From Pseudomonas viridiflava (GTDB taxonomy: Bacteria; Pseudomonadota; Gammaproteobacteria; Pseudomonadales; Pseudomonadaceae), in contig NZ_UTKY01000073.1 of the NCBI RefSeq assembly GCF_900583165.1, positions 62,001 to 126,000 on the forward strand: a stretch of 64,000 nt of DNA, in the 5' to 3' direction. How positions within the stretch are numbered: position 1 is the stretch's first letter; every line of letters begins with the position of its first letter. The position numbers were made by a program, and so were the translations under genes. The notes beneath the pieces are model-generated. The model was given only the letters and a program-made list of their open reading frames with translations, did no database searches and was not told where the DNA came from. This document shows, piece after piece, positions 34,874 through 43,510 of this stretch.

Positions 34874-36043
34874 CTATAGAGCGGGTGCCGTGCGGTAGGT
34901 GGCCGGGCTGAACACCCGCGTCACCACCAGCATTGCCACTGCGGTCACTGCCAGCACCACCCAGGCACTGACAAAGTTGCCCGTGAGCTCACGCAGCCAG
35001 CCGGTCATCCACGGCGAAACCGCGTTGATCAAAAAGCCCACGCCTTGCACAAAGGCCGCCAATTGCCCGGCTTGTCGCGGGTCGCGGTGGTGGTCGAGGG
35101 TCAGCAGCAGGCTCAGGGCAAAACACGCCCCCAGGCCAAAGCCGCACAACGCCACCCACAGATGGGGGAATTGCAGCGGGGCCAGGATCAGCCCGAGGTA
35201 GCCCACGGTCTGCGCCAGCAGGCTGATACCCAGCAGCGGGCGGCGGTCGACGCCGCGCTGTGCCAGCACCGGCATCAGCAACGCGGCGATAACCTGGAAG
35301 ATCGTCATGAACGCCAGCAACGAACCGCTGGGCAACACGCCCCAGCCCAGTTGCTGATAAAACGCCGGCAGCCATGCCACCAGGCTCATATAGCCGCAGT
35401 TCACCAAGCCGAAATACAGCGCCAGCAGCCATGCGCGGCGATTACGCAGGCCCTTGAACGCGGGGATTTCTTTTGCGCTCTTGGCTGCCCCCAGTGGCAA
35501 CCAGGCCCACAACAGCAGTGCCCCCAACGCTGGCAACAACCACACGCCCAAGCCCGCTTGCCAATCCTGGAAATGCGTGGCCACCAACGGGCTGAACAGC
35601 GCGGCCAAACCGCCGCCGGCCATCAGCGAGGCCGAGTACACCCCCATCGCGACCGGCACGCGGTGATGGAACTCGCGCTTGATCATCGCCGGCACCAACG
35701 CCTGGATCAGCGCCACGCCGGCACCGCCCAGCAGCGCCGTCACCAGCAGCGTCGAGCCTTGGCCCATCAGCCAGCGCGCCAGACACGCCAGCAGAATCAT
35801 CATCAGGCCCAACGCGATGCCGCGCCGCTCGCCCAGTTGCGCTTCAACGCGCACACCCACCAGCGCCACCAGGCCCATGCAAATCACCGGCAGGCTGGTC
35901 AGCAAGGCACTGCTTTGGAAGCTCAAGCCGGTGGCCAGGCGAATGTCGCCGAGTAACGGGCTGATGGAACTGAGGATCGGCCGCAGGTTCAGGCCCAGCA
36001 CCACCAGCAGGCCCCAACCGGCCAGGGATTTATTGAGGGTCAT
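34874..36043 (-). CDS. MFS transporter of the CynX/NimT type
   Basis: 389 aa, twelve membrane segments. The N-terminal GLNLRPILSSISPLL is typical of the CynX/YycB/NimT (cyanate/2-nitroimidazole) group. Its start lies 14 bases inside the end of the nucleoside deaminase gene, so the two are co-translated; export or uptake of a nucleobase-like compound is a reasonable guess. Confidence 0.88.
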   Translation of the reverse strand: MTLNKSLAGWGLLVVLGLNLRPILSSISPLLGDIRLATGLSFQSSALLTSLPVICMGLVALVGVRVEAQLGERRGIALGLMMILLACLARWLMGQGSTLLVTALLGGAGVALIQALVPAMIKREFHHRVPVAMGVYSASLMAGGGLAALFSPLVATHFQDWQAGLGVWLLPALGALLLWAWLPLGAAKSAKEIPAFKGLRNRRAWLLALYFGLVNCGYMSLVAWLPAFYQQLGWGVLPSGSLLAFMTIFQVIAALLMPVLAQRGVDRRPLLGISLLAQTVGYLGLILAPLQFPHLWVALCGFGLGACFALSLLLTLDHHRDPRQAGQLAAFVQGVGFLINAVSPWMTGWLRELTGNFVSAWVVLAVTAVAMLVVTRVFSPATYRTAPAL

Positions 36044-36491
36044 GCAGGGTTTTCCACTGGTGATACAGCGCGGTCATGGCGGCGTCGGGCAGATGCTCAA
36101 TCGGCAAGCGTTGCTCGCTCACGGGTAAGCCGACCTGTTGGCCGATTGCCGCCGTCGAAAGGCCGAAGGGCGCGGCCATCTCATTACTGGCCGCAAACAC
36201 CACCCGCTCCACGCCGCACAGGTACATGGCGCTTAAGCACATCGGGCAGGGTTGGCCGCTGGCATAGATCACACAACCGTTAAGGCGCGCGCCGAGTTGC
36301 TGGCTGGCTTTACGGATCGCCAGCAGCTCGGCGTGGGCGGTGGGGTCTTGGGTCAGGTGGATTTCATTCACTGCTTCGACGAGCACTGCGCCGTTGCGCG
36401 TCAGCACAGCGCCGAACGGGCGGCCGCCTGCGGCGACATTGGTGCGTGCCAGGGCGATAGCGCGTTGCAGGTGTTGCTGATCATCGCTCAT
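36030..36491 (-). CDS. Nucleoside/guanine deaminase-like zinc enzyme
   Basis: 153 aa from ATG 36491 (GAGGACGTTTG upstream); an upstream extension to 36569 is spurious. Cytidine-deaminase fold with zinc ligands and catalytic glutamate in AHAELLAIR (HAE) and QPCPMCLSA (PCxxC). Closest in build to guanine deaminases and tRNA-type CMP/dCMP deaminases. First gene of a two-gene operon with the MFS transporter; divergent from a LysR regulator starting at 36597. Confidence 0.9.
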   Translation of the reverse strand: MSDDQQHLQRAIALARTNVAAGGRPFGAVLTRNGAVLVEAVNEIHLTQDPTAHAELLAIRKASQQLGARLNGCVIYASGQPCPMCLSAMYLCGVERVVFAASNEMAAPFGLSTAAIGQQVGLPVSEQRLPIEHLPDAAMTALYHQWKTLHDPQ

Positions 36492-36596
36492 CAAACGTCC
36501 TCGGGCAGGATAGAGCGTGAAGTATGAGCAGCCGCTAAGGTATTCTGAAATTAAATATAACCATGCCAACCAGTGGCAAACGCAATGGTGAGCGCC

Positions 36597-37448
36597 ATGT
36601 TCGATCCCGTGTTGTTACGCAGTTTTGTCGCCGTAGTGGATTGCGGCAACTTCACCCGCGCTGCCGAACGCCTGCACCTGACCCAATCCACGGTCAGCCA
36701 GCAGATTCGCCGTCTGGAGGATGTCGCGGGGTGCCAACTGCTCGACCGTGACCAGCGTCATGTGGTCGCCACCGCTGAGGGTGAGCGCCTGCTGGCCTAC
36801 GCACGGCGCATCCTGGCGCTGCATGAAGAAGCGGCCGATGTGCTGATCAACCAGCAAAGCGACGGCGTGCTACGCCTGGGCGTGCCGGAAGACTTTGCCT
36901 CCGAGCGCCTGATGCCGTTGCTGTCGGCGTTTGTGCGGGCGTTTCCACGCGTACGTTTGGAGGTCACCAGCGGCCTCGGCCCTGAGTTGCAGCGCCAGTA
37001 CCGCGCCGGTGAGTTTGACGTGCTGCTGGTCAAGCAAATGGGCGACAGCGATGACTGCCTCGCTTCCTGGCCTGAGCCGCTGTGCTGGGTGGACAGCCGC
37101 AACATGCCATCCCTGGGGCGCGACCCGCTGCCATTGGTGGCGTTTCCGGTGGGCGGGTTGTACCGCAATGAAATGCTGCAACACCTGGAGGTTGCGGGCT
37201 GGCGCTGGCGTATTGGCTATTCCAGCGCCAGCCTGGCCAGTGTGTGTGCGGCGGTGGCGGCGGGGTTGGGCATCAGTTTGTTGCCGCTGCGAGTGGTGCA
37301 AGCCGGGCATGTGGTGCTGGGTGCGGACAGTGGCTTGCCGGTGGTTCAAGGCGTACGGCTGGCGTTGTATGCCCGTAATGGTTTGGGGGAGGCGGGGCAG
37401 TGTCTTCAGAGCGAACTGTACGATTTGTGCGCAAACAGCCCCGTTTAG
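36597..37448 (+). CDS. LysR-family transcriptional regulator
   Basis: 283 aa from ATG 36597 (MFDPVLLRSFVAVV). Helix-turn-helix RAAERLHLTQSTVSQQIRRL and an effector domain with LRLGVPEDFASERL. Divergent from the deaminase/MFS operon with about 105 bases between, so it is probably that operon's regulator. Confidence 0.92.
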   Translation: MFDPVLLRSFVAVVDCGNFTRAAERLHLTQSTVSQQIRRLEDVAGCQLLDRDQRHVVATAEGERLLAYARRILALHEEAADVLINQQSDGVLRLGVPEDFASERLMPLLSAFVRAFPRVRLEVTSGLGPELQRQYRAGEFDVLLVKQMGDSDDCLASWPEPLCWVDSRNMPSLGRDPLPLVAFPVGGLYRNEMLQHLEVAGWRWRIGYSSASLASVCAAVAAGLGISLLPLRVVQAGHVVLGADSGLPVVQGVRLALYARNGLGEAGQCLQSELYDLCANSPV

Positions 37449-37627
37449 TCATGCCTTTACTGAATATTTTTTATGCCTGAAAAGCATTGAAAAAAAACAC
37501 CCTGCCTCCAGGCCGCGCAGGCCGTGGCCTAGATGTTTCTGGATGAGTCATTTATTCACTTTAGATCTATCTATAACTGCAAAGATTACTTTAAGAGATA
37601 AGCGTCTGGCCCCGATGATTCAGCCCT

Positions 37628-37661
37628 CGACGGCCTCCCATGTAGGCCTGTCGGTTTTTTT
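37628..37661 (+). terminator. Probable terminator/attenuator upstream of tonB
   Basis: CGACGGCCT-cccatgt-AGGCCTGTCG followed by seven T. It lies about 180 bases after the LysR gene and 26 bases before the tonB start, so it could terminate LysR or attenuate tonB. Confidence 0.7.
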
Positions 37662-37687
37662 GTTTCAAAACCGTAGGGAGTGAATCA

Positions 37688-38494
37688 ATGGGCAAAGTCC
37701 AGACCGCCGCCAGTGCACAAGAGGCGCAATGGCGCCAGGCACCGAGTGGTGAGTTGGTCGACCTTGGCCGGCCGCACCGCGCGCCGTTGGGGCAACTGCG
37801 CACGCAGAAGACGCCGAAGCGTTTCTCCAGCCGTCGTGAAGGAATTCTGCTGGGCTTGCTGGTGTTGGCCCTGCACGGTGCGGTGATTTATTGGGTGGCC
37901 CAGAAGCCGACCCCGGTGCTGCCGATCGTGCCGCCGGAAATTCCGCCGATGACCATCGAATTTTCCCAGCCGGCGCCGCCCGTGGTTGAACCGCCGCCAC
38001 CACCGCCGCCTCCTGTGGTGGAGCCACCGCCTCCGGTAGTGGATGAATTGGCCGCGAAACCTGCGCCCAAAAAACCGATTCCAAAACCCAAGCCCGTGCC
38101 GAAACCGGTGCCCAAGCCTGAGCCCAAGCCTGCACCGAAACCGGTCGAGCAGCCGCCCGCGCCGCCAACACCGGCACCGCCTGCGCCGCCCGCTCCACCC
38201 GCACCGGCCCCGGTAACGCCAGCGTCGGCCAACGCCGCGTACCTGAAGAACCCGGCGCCGGAGTATCCGTCACTGGCTCAGCGTCGCGGTTGGGAAGGCA
38301 CGGTGTTGCTCAGGGTGCAGGTACTGGCCAGCGGCAAGCCGGGTGAGATCCAGATCCAAAAGAGCAGCGGTCGCCAGCAACTCGACGACGCCGCACTGGC
38401 CGCCGTGAAGCGCTGGAGTTTCGTGCCGGCCAAGCAAGGTGATGTGGCCCAAAACGGCTGGGTCAGCGTACCGATCGATTTCAAGATTCACTAA
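37688..38494 (+). CDS. tonB: Energy-transducing protein TonB
   Basis: 268 aa. A cytoplasmic N-terminal extension of about 50 residues, one membrane anchor (GILLGLLVLALHGAVIYWVA), a long Pro/Lys-rich periplasmic spacer (about 85-175, with PKPVPKP-type repeats) and the C-terminal TonB domain (YPSLAQRRGWEGTVLLRVQV to the end). It transmits proton-motive force to outer-membrane receptors with ExbB-ExbD encoded next. The long N-terminal extension is typical of the Pseudomonas TonB of the exbB-exbD-linked type. A GGGAG site precedes the start. Confidence 0.95.
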   Translation: MGKVQTAASAQEAQWRQAPSGELVDLGRPHRAPLGQLRTQKTPKRFSSRREGILLGLLVLALHGAVIYWVAQKPTPVLPIVPPEIPPMTIEFSQPAPPVVEPPPPPPPPVVEPPPPVVDELAAKPAPKKPIPKPKPVPKPVPKPEPKPAPKPVEQPPAPPTPAPPAPPAPPAPAPVTPASANAAYLKNPAPEYPSLAQRRGWEGTVLLRVQVLASGKPGEIQIQKSSGRQQLDDAALAAVKRWSFVPAKQGDVAQNGWVSVPIDFKIH

Positions 38495-38548
38495 CTATTC
38501 GGCTGCGGTGTGTTGCACACGCCGCGACCTGCACAGAGGGAACACATC

Positions 38549-39268
38549 ATGGCATTAGCATCTCCACTTGAATCCATCGAAAGCGCGGTGATCTGGCTGC
38601 TGGTGGTCTTTTCCGTCGCCACCTGGGGCCTGGCCCTGCTCAAGGGCGTGCAGTTCGGCCGCCTCAAGGCGCAGGATCGCAAATTCCACAAACAGTTCTG
38701 GGCGGCGTCGAGTCTCGACTCGGCCGCCGAACTGGCTGAAACCCAACCCGGCGCCGCTGCCCGTGTGGCCCAAGCCGGTTACGCCGCGATCCAGGTAGGT
38801 GACGCCCCGCACGCCGCCGACCTGAGCCAGGCGATCAACCACCAAGACCGCCTTGAACGCGCCCTGCGCCAGCAGATCGTGCGTGAACGCCGCTCCCTGG
38901 AAACGGGTTTGGCCGTGGTCGCCAGTATCGGCAGCACCTCGCCGTTTATCGGCCTGTTCGGCACCGTGTGGGGCATCATGGAAGCCCTCAAAGGCATCAG
39001 CGCCGCCGGCTCCGCCAGCCTCGAAACCGTGGCCGGCCCGATTGGTGCCGCACTGGTTGCAACGGGCGTCGGTATCGCCGTCGCCGTACCGGCGGTGCTG
39101 GTCTACAACTACTTCCTGCGTCGCCTCAAGCTCACCGCCGCCGACCTGGACGACTTCGCCCACGATTTCTACAGCCTGGCGCAGAAAAATTCGTTCCGCG
39201 TGCTGCTCCACCCAACACTGAACAAAGCCGCTGCCGCCAACCCGCAAAAAGTGAAGGAGGCATCCTGA
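38549..39268 (+). CDS. exbB: Biopolymer transport protein ExbB
   Basis: 239 aa from ATG 38549 (GAGGGAACACATC). MotA/TolQ/ExbB family proton-channel subunit with three membrane segments; conserved IGSTSPFIGLFGTVWGIMEA and PIGAALVATGVGIAVAVPAV segments are present. Works with ExbD and TonB; exbD begins two bases after its stop. Confidence 0.95.
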   Translation: MALASPLESIESAVIWLLVVFSVATWGLALLKGVQFGRLKAQDRKFHKQFWAASSLDSAAELAETQPGAAARVAQAGYAAIQVGDAPHAADLSQAINHQDRLERALRQQIVRERRSLETGLAVVASIGSTSPFIGLFGTVWGIMEALKGISAAGSASLETVAGPIGAALVATGVGIAVAVPAVLVYNYFLRRLKLTAADLDDFAHDFYSLAQKNSFRVLLHPTLNKAAAANPQKVKEAS

Positions 39269-39269
39269 A

Positions 39270-39671
39270 ATGGCCTTCTCCACGCAAGACAGCGATGAGG
39301 TACTGAGCGAAATCAACGTCACGCCCCTGGTGGACGTGATGCTGGTACTGCTGGTGGTGTTTATCGTCACCGCGCCGCTGCTCACCAACGCCATCCCGAT
39401 CAACCTGCCCAAGACCGAGGCCGTGGCCCCGGTGGAGCAAAAAGACCCGCTGGTGGTGAGCATCGACGGCGCCGGCAAACTGTTTATCAACAAGGACGAA
39501 ATCCAGCCGGACCTGCTGGAATTCAACCTGCAGGCGGCGAAAGCCAAGGACCCCGATGTGCGGGTGCAACTGCAGGCGGATGACGGAGTGAACTACGGCG
39601 AAGTGGCGCGAGCCATGGCGTCGATCGAGCGGGCGGGGATTACCAAGCTGTCGGTGATTACCGCCCGTTAA
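39270..39671 (+). CDS. exbD: Biopolymer transport protein ExbD
   Basis: 133 aa. A single N-terminal membrane helix containing the proton-carrying aspartate (NVTPLVDVMLVLLVVFIVTA), then a periplasmic domain. Preceded by AAGGAGG within the end of exbB. Followed by a terminator. Confidence 0.95.
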   Translation: MAFSTQDSDEVLSEINVTPLVDVMLVLLVVFIVTAPLLTNAIPINLPKTEAVAPVEQKDPLVVSIDGAGKLFINKDEIQPDLLEFNLQAAKAKDPDVRVQLQADDGVNYGEVARAMASIERAGITKLSVITAR

Positions 39672-39695
39672 TTGCAAAAGCCTCGACAATTTTTT

Positions 39696-39729
39696 GGCCG
39701 TCTCCTTGGCAGGGTGCGGCCTTTTTTTT
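39696..39729 (+). terminator. Terminator of tonB-exbB-exbD
   Basis: GGCCG ... CGGCC stem with a 15-base loop followed by eight T, 25 bases after the exbD stop and before the convergent LysR gene. Confidence 0.75.
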
Positions 39730-39755
39730 GCCTGCGTTTCAGCAATGCCAGAGGT

Positions 39756-40703
39756 TCAAAGTGCGCCAACCCCAGCGATTTGCGGATACCTGATTTCAAC
39801 GTCCCGCTGAAACTTTCCAGCGCTCTCTTTAAGCCAGTCAATCAGCCGGGCGATATCAGGTTCCGATTGCCGTCCATTGCGACAAATAACGTAGTACGCC
39901 GCCGGCGACATCATCACCGGCCCGCCGAGTGTGACCAATGCACCTTCTTTCAACAGGTCATACACCAACGCTGTCCTGGCCAGTGCAATCCCGCCACCCT
40001 TCACCGCCAGACTGATTGCCAGGCTGGAGTCCGGAAAGCGCGGCCCACGGTGATAAGGCGCAGCCGCCAGGCTCTGAAACGCAAACCAGCTTTCCCACCC
40101 AGGGCACACTTGATCGTCCACTCGGTGAATGAGTGGATACTGCGCGATATCCGTCAGCGAAATATCGCCATTGATGCGTTGAAACTCCGGCGAGTAAACC
40201 GGGAACACGGCATCGCGCATCAGCAGTTCTGCATGATGATCCGGGTAGTCGCCGTACCCCATCACAATCGCGACATCGAACTGATGAGCACCGAGATTGG
40301 CGCTGTTCATGTCCGCACTGGTCAATACCAGGTCGAGGTTGAATGAAGCGTCGGTGTGGGAACCATGCATTCTGGGGATTAGCCAGGTGGAACACAGAGA
40401 AGAGGTGCACGAGAGGTAAAGCGGCTGGGACTTGCTCGGGTTCAGTGTGTGCAAAGCCGCCTCAAGGGCTTGGAAAAAACCATCTGCAACCGGCAACAAA
40501 ACGTGCCCCGCTGCAGTGAGATTCACGCCCCGAGAGTGGCGCTCAAACAACTGCACGCCCCACCACTCCTCAAGCCCCGCAATTTGATGGCTTATCGCAC
40601 TGGCGGTCAGATTCAACTGGGAGGCGGCGCGCGCAAAACTCCCCGTCTGTGCAGCACTGACAAAGGCTTGCAGCATGGGAGTAGGTGGCGGACGTTGGCC
40701 CAT
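39756..40703 (-). CDS. LysR-family regulator (GcvA-like)
   Basis: 315 aa from ATG 40703; the start overlaps the stop of the EamA gene (TGATG). Helix-turn-helix FARAASQLNLTASAISHQIA, then an effector domain with NLTAAGHVLLPVADGFF. The open frame continues far upstream to 41102, but that is only the other frame of the EamA gene. As the last gene of an oxygenase-EamA-LysR series it is translationally coupled to the exporter, an uncommon position for a LysR gene. Confidence 0.9.
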   Translation of the reverse strand: MGQRPPPTPMLQAFVSAAQTGSFARAASQLNLTASAISHQIAGLEEWWGVQLFERHSRGVNLTAAGHVLLPVADGFFQALEAALHTLNPSKSQPLYLSCTSSLCSTWLIPRMHGSHTDASFNLDLVLTSADMNSANLGAHQFDVAIVMGYGDYPDHHAELLMRDAVFPVYSPEFQRINGDISLTDIAQYPLIHRVDDQVCPGWESWFAFQSLAAAPYHRGPRFPDSSLAISLAVKGGGIALARTALVYDLLKEGALVTLGGPVMMSPAAYYVICRNGRQSEPDIARLIDWLKESAGKFQRDVEIRYPQIAGVGAL

Positions 40704-41551
40704 CAGGTGCTCACTTTGATCAGGATGATCCCGCAAACAATGACGAACGCCGAAAGCATCCGCCGCCAGCCGAACCGCTCGTGAAAAAACAGCGCGGCAA
40801 TAATGGCGCCGATGATAACACTGGTTTCCCGCAGCGCTGAGACCTTGGCCACCGCGTCCAGCGACAGCGCAAACAGCACCAGGCCGTAGGACGTGAGGTA
40901 AAAAACGCCGCCCATGACGCCGACTTTCCAATGGTTGCGAATGGCCTCTGCGAAGGCCACACGCTTTTTGATAACCGCCAGCGCCGGAATCGGAATGCTC
41001 TGGAATACCGTCAGATAGAGGATGTATTGCAGCACCGTCTCGCTGGCTCTTACACCCTTGGCATCCACCACTGTGTAGGACGCGATAAATGCACCCGCGC
41101 ACACCGCCATCAGGATCGGTTTGAACATGCGCGCGGTCATCCTGCGCACGAATGTCAGGCTGATAATGCCGACACAGATCAGCAACACCCCTGCCATTGC
41201 GTAGGGCGATAGCTGCTCGTGCAGCAGAAAGTAGGAAAACAGCGCGACTAAAACCGGCGGCACCCCGCGCATTACCGGGTAGACCTGCCCAAAGTCGCCG
41301 GTCTCATACGCCTTGATCAGAAACAACCGATAGACTGTGTTGAGCACCACGGAAACCAGCACATAGCCCCACACCTGTGGGCTTGGCGCATTTACCAGCG
41401 GCAGCGCCGCCAGGCAGATCAGCAGCGCCGTACCATCGACCATCGCCAAGGTCATGAAGCGACTGCTCCCGGCCCGAACAACCGCGTTCCAGGTGGCGTG
41501 CATGAAGGCGGAGATCAAAACGAGGGTGATTGCGATGTCGGAGTTGTCCAT
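40703..41551 (-). CDS. EamA/DMT-family transporter
   Basis: 282 aa with ten predicted membrane segments in two EamA repeats. The family includes exporters of amino acids and metabolites. Upstream by 53 bases is the 2-oxoglutarate oxygenase gene and the LysR gene overlaps its stop, so I infer export of the oxygenase product or its precursor. Confidence 0.9.
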   Translation of the reverse strand: MDNSDIAITLVLISAFMHATWNAVVRAGSSRFMTLAMVDGTALLICLAALPLVNAPSPQVWGYVLVSVVLNTVYRLFLIKAYETGDFGQVYPVMRGVPPVLVALFSYFLLHEQLSPYAMAGVLLICVGIISLTFVRRMTARMFKPILMAVCAGAFIASYTVVDAKGVRASETVLQYILYLTVFQSIPIPALAVIKKRVAFAEAIRNHWKVGVMGGVFYLTSYGLVLFALSLDAVAKVSALRETSVIIGAIIAALFFHERFGWRRMLSAFVIVCGIILIKVST

Positions 41552-41604
41552 GGGGTTCGGTTTTCGAAGGATATGGGAAGTCGTAAGTTACGGCCCTCAG
41601 GAAA

Positions 41605-42552
41605 TTATTGTTTGCGCAACCACATCCGTAACATGTACCGATTCAGGTCGTTTAAAGGCGTCGCGTCATCGATTTCTACGGACGGAGCATTGATATCGAT
41701 GAAATGCGTTCGGGTATGGAGAAACTTGTTGTCAGCTGAAATGAGTATCTGCCCTGGTTCGAGCAATACTCGATGTTGAACTGATAATTGATCAAGGACG
41801 GTATCTAAAAAATCCAATGCCTGAATTTGCGCCAAGGTTAATGGTACTCCTGCTTTTAGGTGCGCTGATTCAATGTAAACGCGAAAGTACCTAATCAAAG
41901 GAACACCCTCATTGGAAAAGCTCAGGATTGGCGCTTTGAAAAGCTGCTCTTCCTCTGACATACCGCGGTTTTCAAAATAGAAATCGCACTTAAGTTCTTC
42001 CAATACGTCAGGGAACGCCATCAGCTCCGCGTATACCGAACTAGCATCAATCAGAATACTTTCGCCACCCAGAAGGGCTTTCTGGCCACAGGCTAGGATC
42101 AAATAGTCGATAGGAAGCGGATCACTTACACCGTCGTTATGGACATATGCGCCCTGGCGGGTTTGGTGGTATCGCGCGCCTTCTTCAATGCTTTTACCTC
42201 CACGGTCATAAACTTCTATCACCTTATGGCCCAGATGGTTTTGCACCATTGGATCCCCCAACAAAGAGCCAAACGTCCATATCAGGGATTTGAAATTCGC
42301 AAGGTCATCAGCTTTAAACCCGTCAATAATAAGGGCATGAGTCTCGTGATCTACGATGTTTCGTATATTGCGCAGTTCCGCACAGAGGGCCTGTGATTGT
42401 AAGGAATCAATATGAGCAGGTCTTGCGTCGAATCGGTCAACTTGAGAGCCCGGTTCGGATATAGTTCTTGTGCTCAACAGCTCATCAAATGCTGTTTTAG
42501 AGAGTCTGATTTTAGATACTTCCTGGCGAAACATACTGACATTGATGTTCAT
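41605..42552 (-). CDS. TauD/clavaminate-synthase-like Fe(II)/2-oxoglutarate oxygenase
   Basis: 315 aa. The iron triad is visible: H138-x-D140 (YVHNDGVS) and H279 (KFLHTRTHF); a 2-oxoglutarate-binding arginine is likely at R309 or R313 (YMLRMWLR). The layout resembles amino-acid beta-hydroxylases of the AsnO/VioC/clavaminate synthase group, which act on free or carrier-bound amino acids. Base composition and codon use look more AT-rich than neighbouring core genes, suggesting acquisition. No peptide synthetase is near. Substrate unknown. Confidence 0.82.
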   Translation of the reverse strand: MNINVSMFRQEVSKIRLSKTAFDELLSTRTISEPGSQVDRFDARPAHIDSLQSQALCAELRNIRNIVDHETHALIIDGFKADDLANFKSLIWTFGSLLGDPMVQNHLGHKVIEVYDRGGKSIEEGARYHQTRQGAYVHNDGVSDPLPIDYLILACGQKALLGGESILIDASSVYAELMAFPDVLEELKCDFYFENRGMSEEEQLFKAPILSFSNEGVPLIRYFRVYIESAHLKAGVPLTLAQIQALDFLDTVLDQLSVQHRVLLEPGQILISADNKFLHTRTHFIDINAPSVEIDDATPLNDLNRYMLRMWLRKQ

Positions 42553-42815
42553 CGCAATCCTTTACGGAGGTGAGTTGAAGTCCTTATTTAACTGAGCTCA
42601 CCACGCCCTGAAAAAGCGAAACATCGTCAGTGCTGCCATCAAAATTTGTCATGGAAGACCGTTCCTACAGAAAAAGCCGTCATCTAACCAAGGCTGGCAT
42701 TTCGTCATGGTTTGTAAAGGGCCAGCAAGTCATGTCCCTTTAAATTGCAGGACGTTTCCGAGACAATCCCCGCCGCCTTGTGCCTGTTGGAACCGGTGGC
42801 TAGTCTGCGATCCGT

Positions 42816-43018
42816 CACTGTCTTTTCAGTGATCGGGTTTAGTCGCCCGAACATCTAATCAGGCGCAACGTCCTCCATGAGGTTTTATGGTGGCTGTGCG
42901 CAGGGCACCTTCGGGTGCGCCGGGTTTTCCTGATTAGCCGGTCGACTAACCTGCGTACAGCCGCCACCCACCGTTTAGTCGCGAATGGGCCGGCTTCTGA
43001 TTAATCAGGAGTTACACC
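42816..43018 (+). promoter_or_regulatory. Structured leader with three complementary segments ahead of the DUF6124-type gene
   Basis: Segment A (TTAGTCG at 42839 and TAATCAGG at 42856-42863), segment B (CCTGATTA at 42929-42936 and CGACTAA at 42943-42949) and segment C (TTAGTCG at 42975-42981 and TAATCAGG at 43002-43009) are such that B can pair with A or with C, not both. Segment C ends in the Shine-Dalgarno AGGAG (43007-43011). A third stem, GGTGGCTGTGCGCAGG (42889-42904) with CCTGCGTACAGCCGCCACC (42950-42968), encloses B. A CACTG-TCTTTT-CAGTG hairpin begins the region. The 263 bases before it (42553-42815) hold no gene and the oxygenase promoter. Pairing is seen; regulatory function is inferred. 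Confidence 0.6.
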
Positions 43019-43267
43019 ATGACCAAAGCACTTCCCGATCCCCCCGTTGACTGCCTCGTCGCCAACGAAAACCTCAGTTTCGAAGACGCCCAACTTTATA
43101 TCGCTCACCTGATTCACAGCGCCTCGGCCACCGTGTGGGACTGTTGTGAGCACCCGCAACCGCACGACCGCGCGAAAATCCAGGGCGTGTGGCATTTACT
43201 GGAAATGGCCAAGACGGTGGTAGATCGCACCATCGAGTGCCTGCCTCGGACCCATCACGCGGTCTAA
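43019..43267 (+). CDS. DUF6124-type small protein
   Basis: 82 aa, ATG seven bases after AGGAG. A helical protein with the start MTKALPDPP and the core ENLSFEDAQLYIAHLIHSA, the form I recall for DUF6124 (formerly DUF3077-like) proteins that occur in several copies per Pseudomonas genome, usually after a similar long leader. Function unknown. Monocistronic, followed by a REP doublet. Confidence 0.75.
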   Translation: MTKALPDPPVDCLVANENLSFEDAQLYIAHLIHSASATVWDCCEHPQPHDRAKIQGVWHLLEMAKTVVDRTIECLPRTHHAV

Positions 43268-43297
43268 AAACCACTGCAGTTTCAATATGAAATCCAG

Positions 43298-43396
43298 TCA
43301 ATGTGGGAGGGGGCTTGCCCCCGATGGCGGTGGTTCAGTCACAGATGTATTGGCTGATACTCCGCCATCGGGAGCAAGCCCCCTCCCACATTTTGA
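43298..43396. repeat. REP doublet (REPIN)
   Basis: Inverted pair of the GTGGGAGGGGGCTTGCCCCC repeat after the DUF6124-type gene. The remaining bases up to 43510 hold the promoter of the hydrolase gene and nothing else recognisable. Confidence 0.94.
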
Positions 43397-43510
43397 TCTT
43401 CATTGGATTTGAGTTTTTGGTTATTAATAAATAGCTTCTTATTCCTTAACGAATATAACCCCTGTCCCTATACTGGTCAGCAACGTTAAACGCTGCAGGA
43501 GGGCACACCC

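Noticed and set aside
37888..38232. Glycine-rich 114-codon minus-strand frame opposite tonB
   Set aside because: Antisense of the proline/lysine-rich TonB spacer, which automatically gives a Gly-rich translation.
39756..41102. A 448-codon frame that looks like a fusion of an unknown domain to a LysR regulator
   Set aside because: The N-terminal 133 residues are Arg/Gly/His-rich shadow translation of the EamA gene; the LysR family start lies at 40703 and overlaps the EamA stop.
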